From JAAUTT01 sp963846585 (GTDB lineage Bacteria > Bacteroidota > Bacteroidia > Bacteroidales > JAAUTT01), in the NCBI GenBank assembly GCA_963846585.1, contig CAWJWO010000007.1, forward strand, positions 434,001 to 498,000: DNA of 64,000 bases, written 5' to 3'. Below are positions 19,601-29,120 of the stretch, piece after piece. Position 1 is the first letter of the stretch; the number at the start of each line of letters is the position of its first letter. The notes below the pieces were generated by a model, which was not told the DNA's origin, did not search any database, and saw only the letters and a list, made by a program, of their open reading frames with translations. Position numbers and translations under genes: made by a program.

Positions 19601-22264
19601 TACCGGAAGGCCCTCCGGAGAAACAGTTGCAACTTCAAAAACCTGGTTTGTGTCGGTATACAGGTATCCCCAATCGCTTTTTGGGGGTTTTACTCCAACA
19701 TATGATGTATATGGTGAAAAAGGAACGGTAAACCTGTCAATACTGAATTCTCCGCCAGGTTCGAAAACACGGGTTAAAAAATTTGCCTTTAACATTCCCG
19801 GGGCATTATTTCCGGCCGACAAATCAGCTTTTACATCAACATTGCCTTTTTCATCCAGTAACCCTTCAAAAATTGGTTTTTCATCATTTTGAAATTTTTT
19901 AAGAGGATCGTCGAATACAAAATCATTATAACCTTTAAAATTTGTATTAGTTGAAAATAAAGTTACTGCAACAGAAGCTTTCATATTTTTTGCAGGCGCC
20001 CCATGTAACCATTTTGCATTTAAATTAGCATGGAAGGTCCCTTTAAGAATTTCTTCATTTAAATTAAATTGTATTTTTAACCTGTTTGGCTTAATGGTTT
20101 CAATTTTTAATGTTTTACTAAAGGTAGTGCCACCTATTTTAATATAAGCCATCCAATTGCCTGTTTGATCATTTTCAGAAGTTGAAAATTTATATAAGTA
20201 AAATCCATTAATCCCTGCAGTTTTAATGATACGCTTGAATAGTTGTCCCTGAGGATTATATATTTCCAACACCACCGGATGGTTTGCCGGTAATTTTTTA
20301 AGCTTATCCTCAAGAATAAAATTTAAATAAATTGTATCACCGGGTCTCCAAACTCCACGTTCTCCGTAAATAAATCCCTTTAGTCCTTTTTGTATAGTTT
20401 CGCCCGAAACATCAAAATTACTTAATGCCAAGGCATTACCATCGTCAACCCGCAGATAACCACGCTCATCGCCATTTTTTGCAATTAAAAGGAAAGGTTT
20501 ATTTGATAATGGAATGATACAAATGCCATCTTTATCAGTTTTGCCGGTACCAATTTTCTGATTCTGGTAATTATACACTTCAATATCTATACCTCCCAAC
20601 GGCCTGGTAGTGATAATATTTGCCACTGCTACAGTTAAAGTATTGTCGGATGCCCCTTTTGCAATAATTCCAAGGTTAGATGCAATAATATTTCTGCTTA
20701 CTTTGGTATTTTGACCGGTATAATAAGATAATTTGCAAGGATCGTCCCTTTCCTGCCAATTATAATTGTAGCCATATTCATAATCATAATTTTCATAATT
20801 ATTTTCCGGTGAATCCCAGTAATCAATTTCATTTTCAGAATCCTTGTCATTTATATCGGTAACTGACGACATGGTTTCACGGGAATGATCCTCTGTGGCG
20901 TCGCTGCACGGGTAAGTTGAATATTTTTTTAAAAAGGATAGTTCAACTCTGTATATTGCGCCCGGTTCCTGTTTAATTAACGTGGAAAGATCAATGGAAA
21001 AGGTATTATAGTGTGTAAAATCTATTTGTTTTTCGGCATCCAGCCTGATTGTTTTTTTCAGTATCAGGCGGCCGGCCCGTTTTAATTCATATTCTCCGTC
21101 CAATTGATTAACCTGTAAAAACTGGCCTATATTATTTTCAAATATTTTTATAATCCGCAGATCAACTGCTTTCAGGTTAACTGCAGAGAAAGGAAGGATG
21201 AGGCCTTTAGAATCAGGCAGTATGCTTCCTTTGCCAATTAATTTGATGCCCGGCTTAATATTTTCGAACAACACTTCAAAGCTATGTTTTTCCTTTAATT
21301 TAGCCCCTGCCGCATTTTTTATTCCAGATTCAATATTTACTGTTAATGAACCCTTCTGATTAGTTGATGGAAAAACTTTTATAGTCATGCCATCAATTTC
21401 AAAAGTGCAATCTGCAGAATTATTGAGTGTAATTAATCCCGTTAAATCCTGGTTTGCCTGAAGAGGATCTGAAAACCGTATTGAAATATATTGCTGAGTA
21501 CCTTGTGTTGCCTTGGCTTCAATTACAGAAAAATCGTAAATTGATGGAATTTTTATTATTGCCTCACCTGTGTTTTTTACTTTAACGGGCAATCCATTCC
21601 AGGATACCTTTACCGTACTTTCCTTATCAGAACGTATAACACTATCGATCTTAAATTTATGTTCATTTTTTATATCATCGTGCATCCATGTTATTGAAAG
21701 GTTTTTATCATTTTGTGCAGCTTTCAAAATCTTTTCAAGGGTATTGTTATCAGTAACATCAGCAGTATTAACAACACCAGTTATGAAATTCCAGGTGAGG
21801 CTTGTCATCGTGTATGGTTCATAACCATTAACCACAACTGATAATTCCTGCGTAATAGTTTGAAATTCAAAATTAAAATCCCTATATTTTGAAGGTAAAT
21901 TCTTTATAATTTTTGATAAATAAAATTTGCATTCATAAGTTTGAGAATTTTGTAAAGGTTTATCAGGCCTGAATTCTAAAGTTTTATTATTAATCCAGTA
22001 AGTTTTACCTTCAATTCCGGGGCTCATCGAAAAATATTTTTCATTAACTTCTGTATTTAGCTCAACAGACTCCGCTGGCTTTGCAAGTTCAATCCTTATG
22101 CAGGATTGAACCGGAATAGTTCCGGAGGTAAAAGCTGAAATATATTCGCTAAAACCCGGGTCGATTTCCATTTTCTTATGTTTACAGGATGTGGATAATA
22201 AGAATAATGAAATAAACATCAGCGATTTGACAGTAGTTTTGAGTAATGAATTTGTGCCTTTCAT
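16685..22264 (-). CDS. Bacterial alpha-2-macroglobulin lipoprotein
   Basis: A 1859-residue exported protein. The N-terminus is a lipoprotein signal (LFLLSTSC, lipidated Cys about residue 27). Long MG-type beta-sandwich domains follow, including MG1/MG2 regions (GVWRPGDTIYLNF near 650) and an alpha-2-macroglobulin domain (VRVMVVAGDND). The thioester motif is intact: YGCVEQ with C1405, E1407 and Q1408. A helical thioester-containing domain and an MG10-like C-terminal domain close the chain. Family knowledge: such proteins trap proteases covalently in the periplasm and are paired with PBP1C, possibly guarding or repairing the wall. An acidic, Tyr/Asn-rich insert (about 470-510) looks low-complexity. 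Only 17 bp separate it from polA upstream. Confidence 0.93.
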   Translation of the reverse strand: MKGTNSLLKTTVKSLMFISLFLLSTSCKHKKMEIDPGFSEYISAFTSGTIPVQSCIRIELAKPAESVELNTEVNEKYFSMSPGIEGKTYWINNKTLEFRPDKPLQNSQTYECKFYLSKIIKNLPSKYRDFNFEFQTITQELSVVVNGYEPYTMTSLTWNFITGVVNTADVTDNNTLEKILKAAQNDKNLSITWMHDDIKNEHKFKIDSVIRSDKESTVKVSWNGLPVKVKNTGEAIIKIPSIYDFSVIEAKATQGTQQYISIRFSDPLQANQDLTGLITLNNSADCTFEIDGMTIKVFPSTNQKGSLTVNIESGIKNAAGAKLKEKHSFEVLFENIKPGIKLIGKGSILPDSKGLILPFSAVNLKAVDLRIIKIFENNIGQFLQVNQLDGEYELKRAGRLILKKTIRLDAEKQIDFTHYNTFSIDLSTLIKQEPGAIYRVELSFLKKYSTYPCSDATEDHSRETMSSVTDINDKDSENEIDYWDSPENNYENYDYEYGYNYNWQERDDPCKLSYYTGQNTKVSRNIIASNLGIIAKGASDNTLTVAVANIITTRPLGGIDIEVYNYQNQKIGTGKTDKDGICIIPLSNKPFLLIAKNGDERGYLRVDDGNALALSNFDVSGETIQKGLKGFIYGERGVWRPGDTIYLNFILEDKLKKLPANHPVVLEIYNPQGQLFKRIIKTAGINGFYLYKFSTSENDQTGNWMAYIKIGGTTFSKTLKIETIKPNRLKIQFNLNEEILKGTFHANLNAKWLHGAPAKNMKASVAVTLFSTNTNFKGYNDFVFDDPLKKFQNDEKPIFEGLLDEKGNVDVKADLSAGNNAPGMLKANFLTRVFEPGGEFSIDRFTVPFSPYTSYVGVKPPKSDWGYLYTDTNQVFEVATVSPEGLPVNKNNLEFKIYKLEWRWWWDSGNDNMANFVNNTYSKPVFETKVSTVNGKADVKYKINYPDWGRFLVHVTDPESGHSTGTVVYFDWPGWRGRADRGDGKGAAMLMFNSDKKSYVVGEKATITVPSTDGGRMLVSLESGSQVLNTFWVETQKKETKATFDITDKMTPNIFVNVSLIQPHAQVNNDLPIRLYGVIPIMVENAGTHLTPVISMPDVMEPEKPVLIKVSEKNNHPMTYTLEIVDDGLLDLTRFKTPDPWNSFYAKEALGVKTWDLYDDVIGSYSGKIESLFAIGGDEEIKGGVGRKANRFKPVVQVLGPFTLNSGSNTHQVTLPEYIGSVRVMVVAGDNDAFGKAEKTVPVKMPLMLLATLPRVLGPGETVSLPVSIFAMEKKIKNFSVEVVPNEFFNVTDEKSKTVYVNDIGEYDLAFQLKTSSREGIGKVKVIAASGTFRSQYDIEINIRNPNLRIVKYFESVVESGKSSGISYSLIGTAGTNSAKLEVSSVPPIDLSRRLDYLIHYPYGCVEQTTSSAFPQLFLDKLVQLNPGEMKDKDNNIKNAIQRLNSMLVYSGGFAYWPGEQTANEWGTSYAGHFLLEAESRGYAIPGEMKRNWLGYQQRMARNWRSSYKYNTYEIFDDELTQAYRLYTLAVAKQPDMGAMNRMKEITNLTNSASWRLAAAYALTGQADVAKNILAHLSSDIKLYGRFNSTFGSEERDMAMMLETLTLMGNKTEAFKFVKKVSAALSGKRWLSTQTTAYSLLAISKFLESEKTSQEIQFSYNTANKQPVKVDTHVPIVQINLGNKIAGDDKAAINNTGKGVLFARVTTSGIPAVETNDPFENNLKISVAFRNLKGENIDVSRLEQGTDFVLDITVKNMYSSDVTNMVLKQVVASGWEIGNDRMDKEEISSASAKEFTYQDIRDDRVLTFFNLMNNESKTFRIRLTAAYAGRYYLPGTLCEAMYEPGVNAFIPGKWVEVIK

Positions 22265-22281
22265 ATTATAGTTGTTAGTCG

Positions 22282-25065
22282 TTAGTTGTGCGCTTCAAGC
22301 CAGTTATTGCCATATCCTGCGTCGACATTTAACGGAATATTAAGTTGAACAGCATTTTCCATTTCATATTTTACCATTTGTATCATCCAATTTAGCTCAG
22401 GTTTATAAACATCGAAAACCAATTCGTCATGAACCTGAATAATCATTTTTGAAACAGTATTTTGACTTATCATTCTTTTATGAACATTTATCATAGCCAG
22501 TTTAATAATATCTGCTGCTGAGCCCTGTATTGGTGAATTAATAGCATTACGCTCGGCAAAACCACGTACATTTGCATTATTTGAATTTATATCAGGGAGG
22601 AATCTCCTTCTGCCCATAATAGTTCTTACAAACCCCATTTGTCTTGCTAATTGAATGCAAGACTCCATGTAAGTTTTAACGCCAGGGAATGTTTTAAAAT
22701 ACCCATCTATGAGGTCGCCGGCTTCCTTTCTCGAAATGTTAAGCCTTTGAGATAAACCAAAGGCTGAAATCCCGTAAATTATCCCAAAATTTGCAGTTTT
22801 AGCTTTACTTCTCATTTCACGATTAACATTTTCATTATCAACTCCAAATATTTTAGCTGCAGTAGAAGTATGAATATCAGCATTATTCCTGAAAGCCTCA
22901 AGCATATTTTCATCCTTACTCAAATGGGCCATTATCCGGAGTTCAATTTGAGAATAATCAGCCGATAAAATAACATTTTCAGCAGATGATGGAATAAAAG
23001 CTTTTCGTATCTCACGTCCCCTTTCCTCGCGAATAGGGATATTCTGTAAATTAGGATCAATGGAGCTTAAACGTCCTGTTGAAGTAATTGCCTGACTAAA
23101 CGATGTATGAATTTTTCTGCTTTTAGGCTGAATCATTTTTGGCAGGGCTTCTACATAAGTGTTTAAAAGTTTTTTTAACCCGCGATAATCTAAAATCAAG
23201 GGTATTATTTCATGTTTATTTGCAATTTGCGCTAAAACCTCCTCATTAGTAGCATATTGTTTAGTTTTTGTTTTCTTCTGGTTACCCTCTATTTTTAATC
23301 TTTCAAATAAAATATCTCCCAACTGTTTAGGGGATGAAATATTAAATTTTATACCGGCCAGTCCATATATTTTCTCTTCAAGCTGAATAATATCTTTTTG
23401 CAAATCTTTGGCAAAATCGCTGAGGGAGGAAGTATCCAGGCATACTCCGGTATATTCCATATCTGCCAGTACCGACACTAAAGGCATTTCAATTTTCCCG
23501 GCCAATTGATCAAGGTCCTCCTTTACCAATTCATCTTTAAGAATTTCGTATAGTTGCCAGGTTATATCAGCATCCTCAGCGGCATATTCCTTAATTTGAT
23601 TTACTGGTACATTACGCATTGATAACTGCCCGGTTCCTTTTTCACCAATAAGATCTTCTATATGTACAGGAGAATAATGCAGATACTTTTCAGCGAGGTA
23701 GTTCATGTTGTGGCGTTGTTCCGGCTGAATCAGATAATGTGCCAGCATAGTATCGAATATATTGCCTTTAACATTTATTCCATAATTTTTAAGGACTAAC
23801 ATATCAAATTTAATATTTTGTCCTGCTTTATCAATATTCTCATTTTCTAAAACTGGTTTTAATTCATTTGCAATTTTCCCGGCCTCATCCTGATCGTCAG
23901 GAAAAGGCAGGTAACAGGCTTTTTTACCGGTCCATGCAAAAGACATTCCTACCAGCTCGGCTTTCATAGTTTGAAGTGAAGTAGTTTCGGTATCGAAGCA
24001 AAAAATACTTAATCCTGATAATTTTTGAATCAGTTCGATCCTTTTAATTTCTGTATCTATCAATTCATAATTATGCAAAGTATTACTGATAGTATCATAA
24101 TTATTTTCGGCCATGGCTTTTTCGGGTGGAGGCAAAGAGAATAATGTACCTTGTACAACTGTAAGTTCACTGATTGGATCAGATACATACCTGGACAAAA
24201 CTCTTTTCTCAAGTGTTTTAAAATTCAGAAAAGCAAAAATCTTTTTTATTTCTTCAATATCAGGTTTGTCCAAAATCAGATTTTCTTCATCAACAGTTAT
24301 AGGCACGTCAATTCTAATAGTAGCTAATACTTTTGATAACTCTATCTGATTCTTATTATTTATAAGTGTTTCCTTAAGTTTACCTTTAAGTTGATCAGTA
24401 TTTAGTAAAAGATTTTCAATTGAATAATATTCACTTATAAGTTTTATAGCTGTTTTTTCCCCTACACCGGGAGCCCCCGGGATATTGTCAGCTGCATCTC
24501 CCATTAATCCAAGGATATCTATAAACTGCAACGGGTTCTTCAATTGAAAATCGCTGCAGGCTTTGGCACTATCGATTATTTCCAATCCACTGTTATTACG
24601 GCCAGGTTTTATAATAAAAATATTATCAGATAAGAGCTGAATAAAATCCTTATCAGGAGTCATCATAAATACAGTATAGCCATCCGACCCGGCTTTTTTT
24701 GCAATTGTACCAATAACATCGTCAGCTTCATAGCCATCAATTTGCAAAATTGGTATACCATAAGCCTTTAAAATATCTTTAATATAAGGCACAGATTTCC
24801 TGATATCTTCAGGTGTTTCGTCCCTGTTTGCCTTATATGCCGGGAACAGATTATGCCTGAAGTTAGGCCCTGAAGGGTCAAATGCAACAGCAATATGGGA
24901 CGGGCGTTCCTTTACAAGTACCTCTTCCAATGCATTGACAAATCCAAAAATACATGAAGTATTAAGTCTTTGTGCATTGTACATAGGGTTACGGATAAAT
25001 GCATAATATGCACGAAATATTAAAGCATAGGCATCTATTAAAAATAATTTCCTTTCGGTATTCAT
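22282..25065 (-). CDS. polA: DNA polymerase I
   Basis: A 927-residue three-domain enzyme for Okazaki-fragment processing and repair synthesis. The 5' nuclease is at about 1-290 (FDPSGPNFRH, DGYEADDVIGT, GDAADNIPG). The 3'-5' exonuclease is at about 330-520 with an intact acidic motif FDTETTS and a later AAEDADITWQ. The polymerase is at about 560-927 with ADYSQIELRI (motif A), KTANFGIIYG (motif B) and QVHDELVF (motif C). All catalytic acids are visible, so proofreading is probably active. The stop codon sits in short AACTAAC-type heptamers that also fill the 17-bp gap to the alpha-2-macroglobulin gene. It is transcribed divergently from the polyprenyl synthase. Confidence 0.97.
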   Translation of the reverse strand: MNTERKLFLIDAYALIFRAYYAFIRNPMYNAQRLNTSCIFGFVNALEEVLVKERPSHIAVAFDPSGPNFRHNLFPAYKANRDETPEDIRKSVPYIKDILKAYGIPILQIDGYEADDVIGTIAKKAGSDGYTVFMMTPDKDFIQLLSDNIFIIKPGRNNSGLEIIDSAKACSDFQLKNPLQFIDILGLMGDAADNIPGAPGVGEKTAIKLISEYYSIENLLLNTDQLKGKLKETLINNKNQIELSKVLATIRIDVPITVDEENLILDKPDIEEIKKIFAFLNFKTLEKRVLSRYVSDPISELTVVQGTLFSLPPPEKAMAENNYDTISNTLHNYELIDTEIKRIELIQKLSGLSIFCFDTETTSLQTMKAELVGMSFAWTGKKACYLPFPDDQDEAGKIANELKPVLENENIDKAGQNIKFDMLVLKNYGINVKGNIFDTMLAHYLIQPEQRHNMNYLAEKYLHYSPVHIEDLIGEKGTGQLSMRNVPVNQIKEYAAEDADITWQLYEILKDELVKEDLDQLAGKIEMPLVSVLADMEYTGVCLDTSSLSDFAKDLQKDIIQLEEKIYGLAGIKFNISSPKQLGDILFERLKIEGNQKKTKTKQYATNEEVLAQIANKHEIIPLILDYRGLKKLLNTYVEALPKMIQPKSRKIHTSFSQAITSTGRLSSIDPNLQNIPIREERGREIRKAFIPSSAENVILSADYSQIELRIMAHLSKDENMLEAFRNNADIHTSTAAKIFGVDNENVNREMRSKAKTANFGIIYGISAFGLSQRLNISRKEAGDLIDGYFKTFPGVKTYMESCIQLARQMGFVRTIMGRRRFLPDINSNNANVRGFAERNAINSPIQGSAADIIKLAMINVHKRMISQNTVSKMIIQVHDELVFDVYKPELNWMIQMVKYEMENAVQLNIPLNVDAGYGNNWLEAHN

Positions 25066-25153
25066 TATAATTAAAATTTATATGCAATTTAGACGTTTAC
25101 AATCAGAAAACAAATATTTGAATGTTCATTATTGATAATTAGTTGTAAGTCTT

Positions 25154-25371
25154 AATAGAACCAGGAGCCAAGAGCCAGGAACCAAGATAAAGAGGCCAGG
25201 GGCCAGGGACTAGTAGTTAGTGATTTCAGATATTAATATTTCACATATAGTTGTAATTCTTAAATCCTAAATCTCAAATCCAGATTCTATTATTTTTTGA
25301 CTCCACAATGTGTTATATTATAAGTCTTAAGTCTTGGCTCTTGGCTCTTGGCTCTTGGCTCTATTAATTAC
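25154..25371. repeat. Inverted pair of AGCCAAG/GGTTCCT-type arrays
   Basis: The 376-bp divergent gap between polA and the prenyl synthase contains AGGAGCC/AAGAGCC units at about 25154-25212 and the reverse complement TTGGCTC units at about 25332-25362. The two could pair as a hairpin of about 200 bp. Inside are AGTAGTT and AAATCTC units of other families, and TTAATCAC octamers follow at about 25371-25388. No clear promoter motif was found. Confidence 0.8.
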
Positions 25372-25441
25372 TTAATCACTTAATCACTTTTTTATTAGGT
25401 TTGTATTAAAATATCAATTAAACGGTTTAAACACTTTTAGG

Positions 25442-26416
25442 ATGGCAATTCTTGATAATATAAAAGCCCCAATAAAAGATGAAATGAAATCTTTTGAAGC
25501 AATTTTTAAAGCTTCGATGAAAAGCAATATTCCGTTGTTAAGCCTGGTTACAAATTATTTATTACGCAGGAAAGGTAAACAAATGAGGCCTTTGTTTGTT
25601 TTTCTTACTGCAAAACTTAACGGTAATATTACTCCTGATACATATACAGCAGCATCTTTAATTGAATTACTTCATACGGCAACACTTATACATGACGATG
25701 TTGTTGACGATTCCTCTGAACGGAGAGGTTTATTCTCCATTAATGCTATTTGGAAATCTAAAATAGCTGTATTGATGGGAGACTATTTATTAACGAGAGG
25801 TTTGTTAATAGCACTTGAAAATAAGGCATATGATTTACTTGAAATTGTATCCGAAGCTGTTCGTGAAATGATTAAAGGAGAACTTTTGCAGATACAAAGG
25901 TCAAGATCCTTTAATACAACGCGTGAACAATATTTTGAAATTATCAGGATGAAAACTGCCACCCTGATTTCAGCCTGTACTGCATGCGGAACAAGATCAG
26001 CAGGGAGTAGTGCAGATACAGTGGCCCAAATGAAACTTTTTGGTGAATATATAGGGATAGCGTTCCAGATTAAAGATGATATACTTGATTATCAATTGCA
26101 GGGTATTACGGGGAAACCTTCCGGCAATGATATAAAAGACAAAAAACTTACTTTGCCTTTGATTTATGCACTGGAAAATTCTTCTTTCCTGGAAAGGAAA
26201 TCCATATTTATTAAAATAAAAAAATACAAAAAGAAATCTAAAAATATCAGTGATATTATTGATTTTGTTAAATCAAAAGGAGGGTTAGATTATGCAACGA
26301 CTGCCATGCATGAATACAAGGAAAAGGCTCTTGCTTTGCTATCGTCCTACCCGGAATCCGATGTAAAAGCTGCTTTAATTGATTTGGTATATTATACTAT
26401 TGACAGGAAAAAGTAA
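25442..26416 (+). CDS. Polyprenyl diphosphate synthase
   Basis: A 324-residue trans-prenyltransferase of the IspA/IspB family. The first aspartate-rich motif is HDDVVDDSSERRG at about residue 81 and the second is IKDDILDY at about 213; GKQMRP (substrate-binding Lys/Arg) is near residue 43. Chain length cannot be set with certainty, but the sequence looks like the long-chain octaprenyl/solanesyl class that makes the menaquinone side chain. Full length. It stands alone, followed by a long repeat-filled gap. Confidence 0.9.
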   Translation: MAILDNIKAPIKDEMKSFEAIFKASMKSNIPLLSLVTNYLLRRKGKQMRPLFVFLTAKLNGNITPDTYTAASLIELLHTATLIHDDVVDDSSERRGLFSINAIWKSKIAVLMGDYLLTRGLLIALENKAYDLLEIVSEAVREMIKGELLQIQRSRSFNTTREQYFEIIRMKTATLISACTACGTRSAGSSADTVAQMKLFGEYIGIAFQIKDDILDYQLQGITGKPSGNDIKDKKLTLPLIYALENSSFLERKSIFIKIKKYKKKSKNISDIIDFVKSKGGLDYATTAMHEYKEKALALLSSYPESDVKAALIDLVYYTIDRKK

Positions 26417-26431
26417 TATTAAAAAGTTTTC

Positions 26432-26872
26432 TTCATTTCTTTTTGCGCACAAAAAGAAACGAAGCAAAGAAAAGTGCATCTTATTCATTTCTTTTCTCGC
26501 AAGAAAAGAAACGAATCAAAGAAAAGTGCTTAGCTGCGGGAACTCGCTCCGGCTGCGCCTTCGCTCAGACAGCCCGCCGCTAATATGGAATTAATCCACT
26601 ACCCCTTAAAAGGGGATTATTGAATTTCAAGTATTTGGAATATTTATGCTAAAGGAATGATATATTGCGCAATGAGCACCTTAGATAAAGCTACTCCTAT
26701 TTGTTAATTTTTTTAATTTTATTAATATTTCAATAACTTCATAAACGAAGCTGCCGAAGGCATAAATAATATACCATATTAGCTGGGCGCTGTCCGAGTG
26801 AAGCCGTTAGGCGGAACGAGTTCGCCCGGCTATAGAGTTTTTTGGTTACTTTTTTGCTCCCAAAAAAGTGAC
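26432..26872. repeat. Composite inverted-repeat element (hairpin units plus GC-rich arms)
   Basis: Most of the 598-bp gene-free gap 26417-27014. Two 46-bp direct units (26432-26477 and 26484-26529) each hold a hairpin of the form CTTTTT..loop..AAAAAG followed by CAAAGAAAAGTGC. Next is a GC-rich block (26533-26580). An AT-rich centre (about 26585-26780) includes a CCCCTTAAAAGGGG hairpin at 26602-26615. Then come a reverse-complement copy of the GC-rich block (26782-26833) and an outward hairpin ACTTTTTTG/CAAAAAAGT (26844-26872). The symmetrical plan suggests a non-autonomous mobile or REP-like unit. No ORF of note is present, and 26873-27014 is AT-rich with a further AAAAAGAAATGAAG fragment. 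Confidence 0.75.
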
Positions 26873-27014
26873 ATAAGAAAATTTAAGTAAAAGCTATTTT
26901 AAATTATCGGATCGAACTTGCATTTAATAATTAATTTAAATGGCGTTGCCCGTTTTATTTTTTATGGGGAAAAATGAATAAAAATTACTTTTGGTCACAA
27001 AAAGAAATGAAGAA

Positions 27015-28835
27015 TTATACATTAGGATTATTTTGAAAATAAGAAAAAAGCAGAAGTGCTTTTTTCTTCCCGATAAGTTCAACTATTTCTTCTCTTGGAG
27101 CTGATTTAATTTTTGATATTGAGGTATATTTGTTATATAAATATTCTATTGACTTTTGTCCGATTCCATCAATATTCTCCAATAATGAATTTAGCATATT
27201 GTTTGACCTTTTATTCCGGTGAAAACTAATTCCAAAACGGTGGGCTTCATCTCTGATTTTTTGGATTACTTTTAAGGTCATCGATTTTTTATCCAAATAC
27301 ATAGGAACCGAATCTCCGGGAAAATAAATTTCTTCCAATTTTTTTGCTATGCCAATAATAGCAACTTTACCATAAATATCGAGTTTTTTCAGGCTATTTA
27401 CTGCCGAATGAAGTTGTCCCTTGCCTCCGTCAATAACGATCAATTGAGGTAATGGCAGTGTTTCTTCAAGGAGGCGTTTATAACGCCGGAAAATAATTTC
27501 TTCCATTGAAGCAAAATCGTTCGGGCCAACTACCGTTTTAATATTATAATGCCTGTATTCACGCCTGGAAGGTACAGCATCCCTGAAAACTACACAGGAG
27601 GCTACCGGATCGGATCCCTGAATATTTGAATTATCGAAACATTCTATATGTAAAGGAATATCATTTAAATGTAAATCCTTTTTCATTGTTTCTAAAATCC
27701 TTTCTATACGGATTTCAGGGTTATTGTTTTCAATGTTTCTGTTTCGCTCCATCAAATAATATTTTGCATTTCGTTCTGAAAGGTCCAGTAATTTCCTTTT
27801 ATCTCCTATTTTAGGCACAAACATTGAAACACCCGGCAATTCAAATTCCGGAATAAATGAAACTATTATCTCTTTTGATTCGCTGTTAAGCTTTTTTCTG
27901 ATATCCCAAATGGCTAATTCCATGAGGTCATTTTTATTTTCATCCAAACGCTTAACCAATTCAACAATATGAGATTGAATAATTGCACCATCCATTATTT
28001 TAAGATAATTCACTACTGTCACGTTTTTATCCTCAACCAGCGAAAAAACATCTACATTATTAATAGCAGGGTTGACAATAGTAGATTTGCTCTGGAAATT
28101 TTCGATAATTTGAATTTTTTGCCTGATTGCTTCAGCTTGCTCAAAATTATAATTATCAGAAAAGGTTTTCATTGTATCTCTTAAAAAACTTTTTACCTGA
28201 TGCAAATTCCCTTTTAATATATTTTTTATTTGTTCAATAGTTTCGTTGTAATCCTGTTCCGTCTGTAAACCTGTACACGGGCCTTTACAATTGCCAATAT
28301 GATATTCCAGGCATATTTTAAATTTTCCGGAAGCAATATCAATATCAGTTAAATTCAGTGCACATGTCCGAAGGGGAAACAGTTGCCTTACAAAGCTCAA
28401 TAGTGTACGCACCATAACTGAAGATGTGTAAGGCCCAAAATAAAAGGAACCATCCTTTTTAACATTCCTTGTAGAATAAACTCTTGGGAAGTTTTCGTTA
28501 TTAATGCAAATCCATGGGAATGTTTTGTCATCCTTAAGTAAAACATTATAACGAGGCAAATATTTTTTGATTAAATTATTTTCTAATAATAAAGCATCTG
28601 ATTCTGTTTCTACGACTATATATTTTATATCGTAAACTTTCTCAACCATTAACCTTACTTTATTGTTATCATGAACAGAATTTCTAAAATAGCCAGACAC
28701 TCTTTTTTTTAAACTTTTAGCTTTCCCTACATAAATTATTTGTTCATTGATGTTAAAGAATTGATAAACTCCTGGCTGATCAGGCAGTCCCTTTACGATG
28801 TTGTTAATATATTCCCCTCGGGCTTTTTCTGTCAT
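27015..28835 (-). CDS. uvrC: UvrABC excision nuclease subunit C
   Basis: A 606-residue nucleotide-excision-repair nuclease. The N-terminal GIY-YIG-type domain (GVYQFFNINEQIIYVGKAKSL) makes the 3' cut. A Cys-containing linker CLEYHIGNCKGPC is near 175, a UvrB-interacting UVR segment is near 205-240, and the RNase-H-like nuclease for the 5' cut has ECFDNSN and VIDGGKGQL. The tandem HhH domain is at the end (LENIDGIGQKSIEYL). All key parts are present and length is normal. It is the last gene of a long minus-strand run beginning at the flippase, although a repeat-filled gap with two parS-like sites separates it from mnmG. Confidence 0.96.
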   Translation of the reverse strand: MTEKARGEYINNIVKGLPDQPGVYQFFNINEQIIYVGKAKSLKKRVSGYFRNSVHDNNKVRLMVEKVYDIKYIVVETESDALLLENNLIKKYLPRYNVLLKDDKTFPWICINNENFPRVYSTRNVKKDGSFYFGPYTSSVMVRTLLSFVRQLFPLRTCALNLTDIDIASGKFKICLEYHIGNCKGPCTGLQTEQDYNETIEQIKNILKGNLHQVKSFLRDTMKTFSDNYNFEQAEAIRQKIQIIENFQSKSTIVNPAINNVDVFSLVEDKNVTVVNYLKIMDGAIIQSHIVELVKRLDENKNDLMELAIWDIRKKLNSESKEIIVSFIPEFELPGVSMFVPKIGDKRKLLDLSERNAKYYLMERNRNIENNNPEIRIERILETMKKDLHLNDIPLHIECFDNSNIQGSDPVASCVVFRDAVPSRREYRHYNIKTVVGPNDFASMEEIIFRRYKRLLEETLPLPQLIVIDGGKGQLHSAVNSLKKLDIYGKVAIIGIAKKLEEIYFPGDSVPMYLDKKSMTLKVIQKIRDEAHRFGISFHRNKRSNNMLNSLLENIDGIGQKSIEYLYNKYTSISKIKSAPREEIVELIGKKKALLLFSYFQNNPNV

Positions 28836-28970
28836 AGATTAGGATTAAAGGATTAAAGGATTTTAGTTGTAAATTTTTAAGCGATTAAGTTTTGACTATT
28901 AGTAATCAGTAATTTGCAATCATTTTCAAATTAACTTTTCTGCCTTCTGCCTTCTTTTATCTTTCATGGA
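28836..28970. repeat. GGATTAAA octamers and TTCTGCC heptamers upstream of uvrC
   Basis: The left part of the 455-bp gap between uvrC and mnmG. Three GGATTAAA-like 8-bp units lie next to the uvrC start (about 28838-28862), and TTCTGCC/ATCTTTC heptamers lie at about 28938-28970. They lead straight into the first parS-like site. Confidence 0.6.
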
Positions 28971-28976
28971 TAAAAA

Positions 28977-28992
28977 TGTTCCACGTGGAACA
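28977..28992. promoter_or_regulatory. parS: parS-like centromere site (copy 1)
   Basis: TGTTCCACGTGGAACA, a perfect 16-bp palindrome, matches the near-universal ParB-binding consensus TGTTNCACGTGNAACA. It lies in the gap between mnmG and uvrC. parS sites cluster near the replication origin, and mnmG is an origin-proximal gene in many bacteria. ParA and ParB genes are not in the window. Confidence 0.85.
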
Positions 28993-29120
28993 TAAATTTG
29001 ATATAATACTATTTTTCTGATCATTATATAATTTGATTCAAAGTAATACTAAAAATCAATAATAGTCTTTTCAAATTTATTATTTTTAAAAAGAAGCTTA
29101 TATTTTTTTTGGATGGCCAG

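Noticed and set aside
26379..26594. Small plus-strand open frame after the prenyl synthase
   Set aside because: Lies in the composite repeat element; translation is low-complexity Lys/Arg text.
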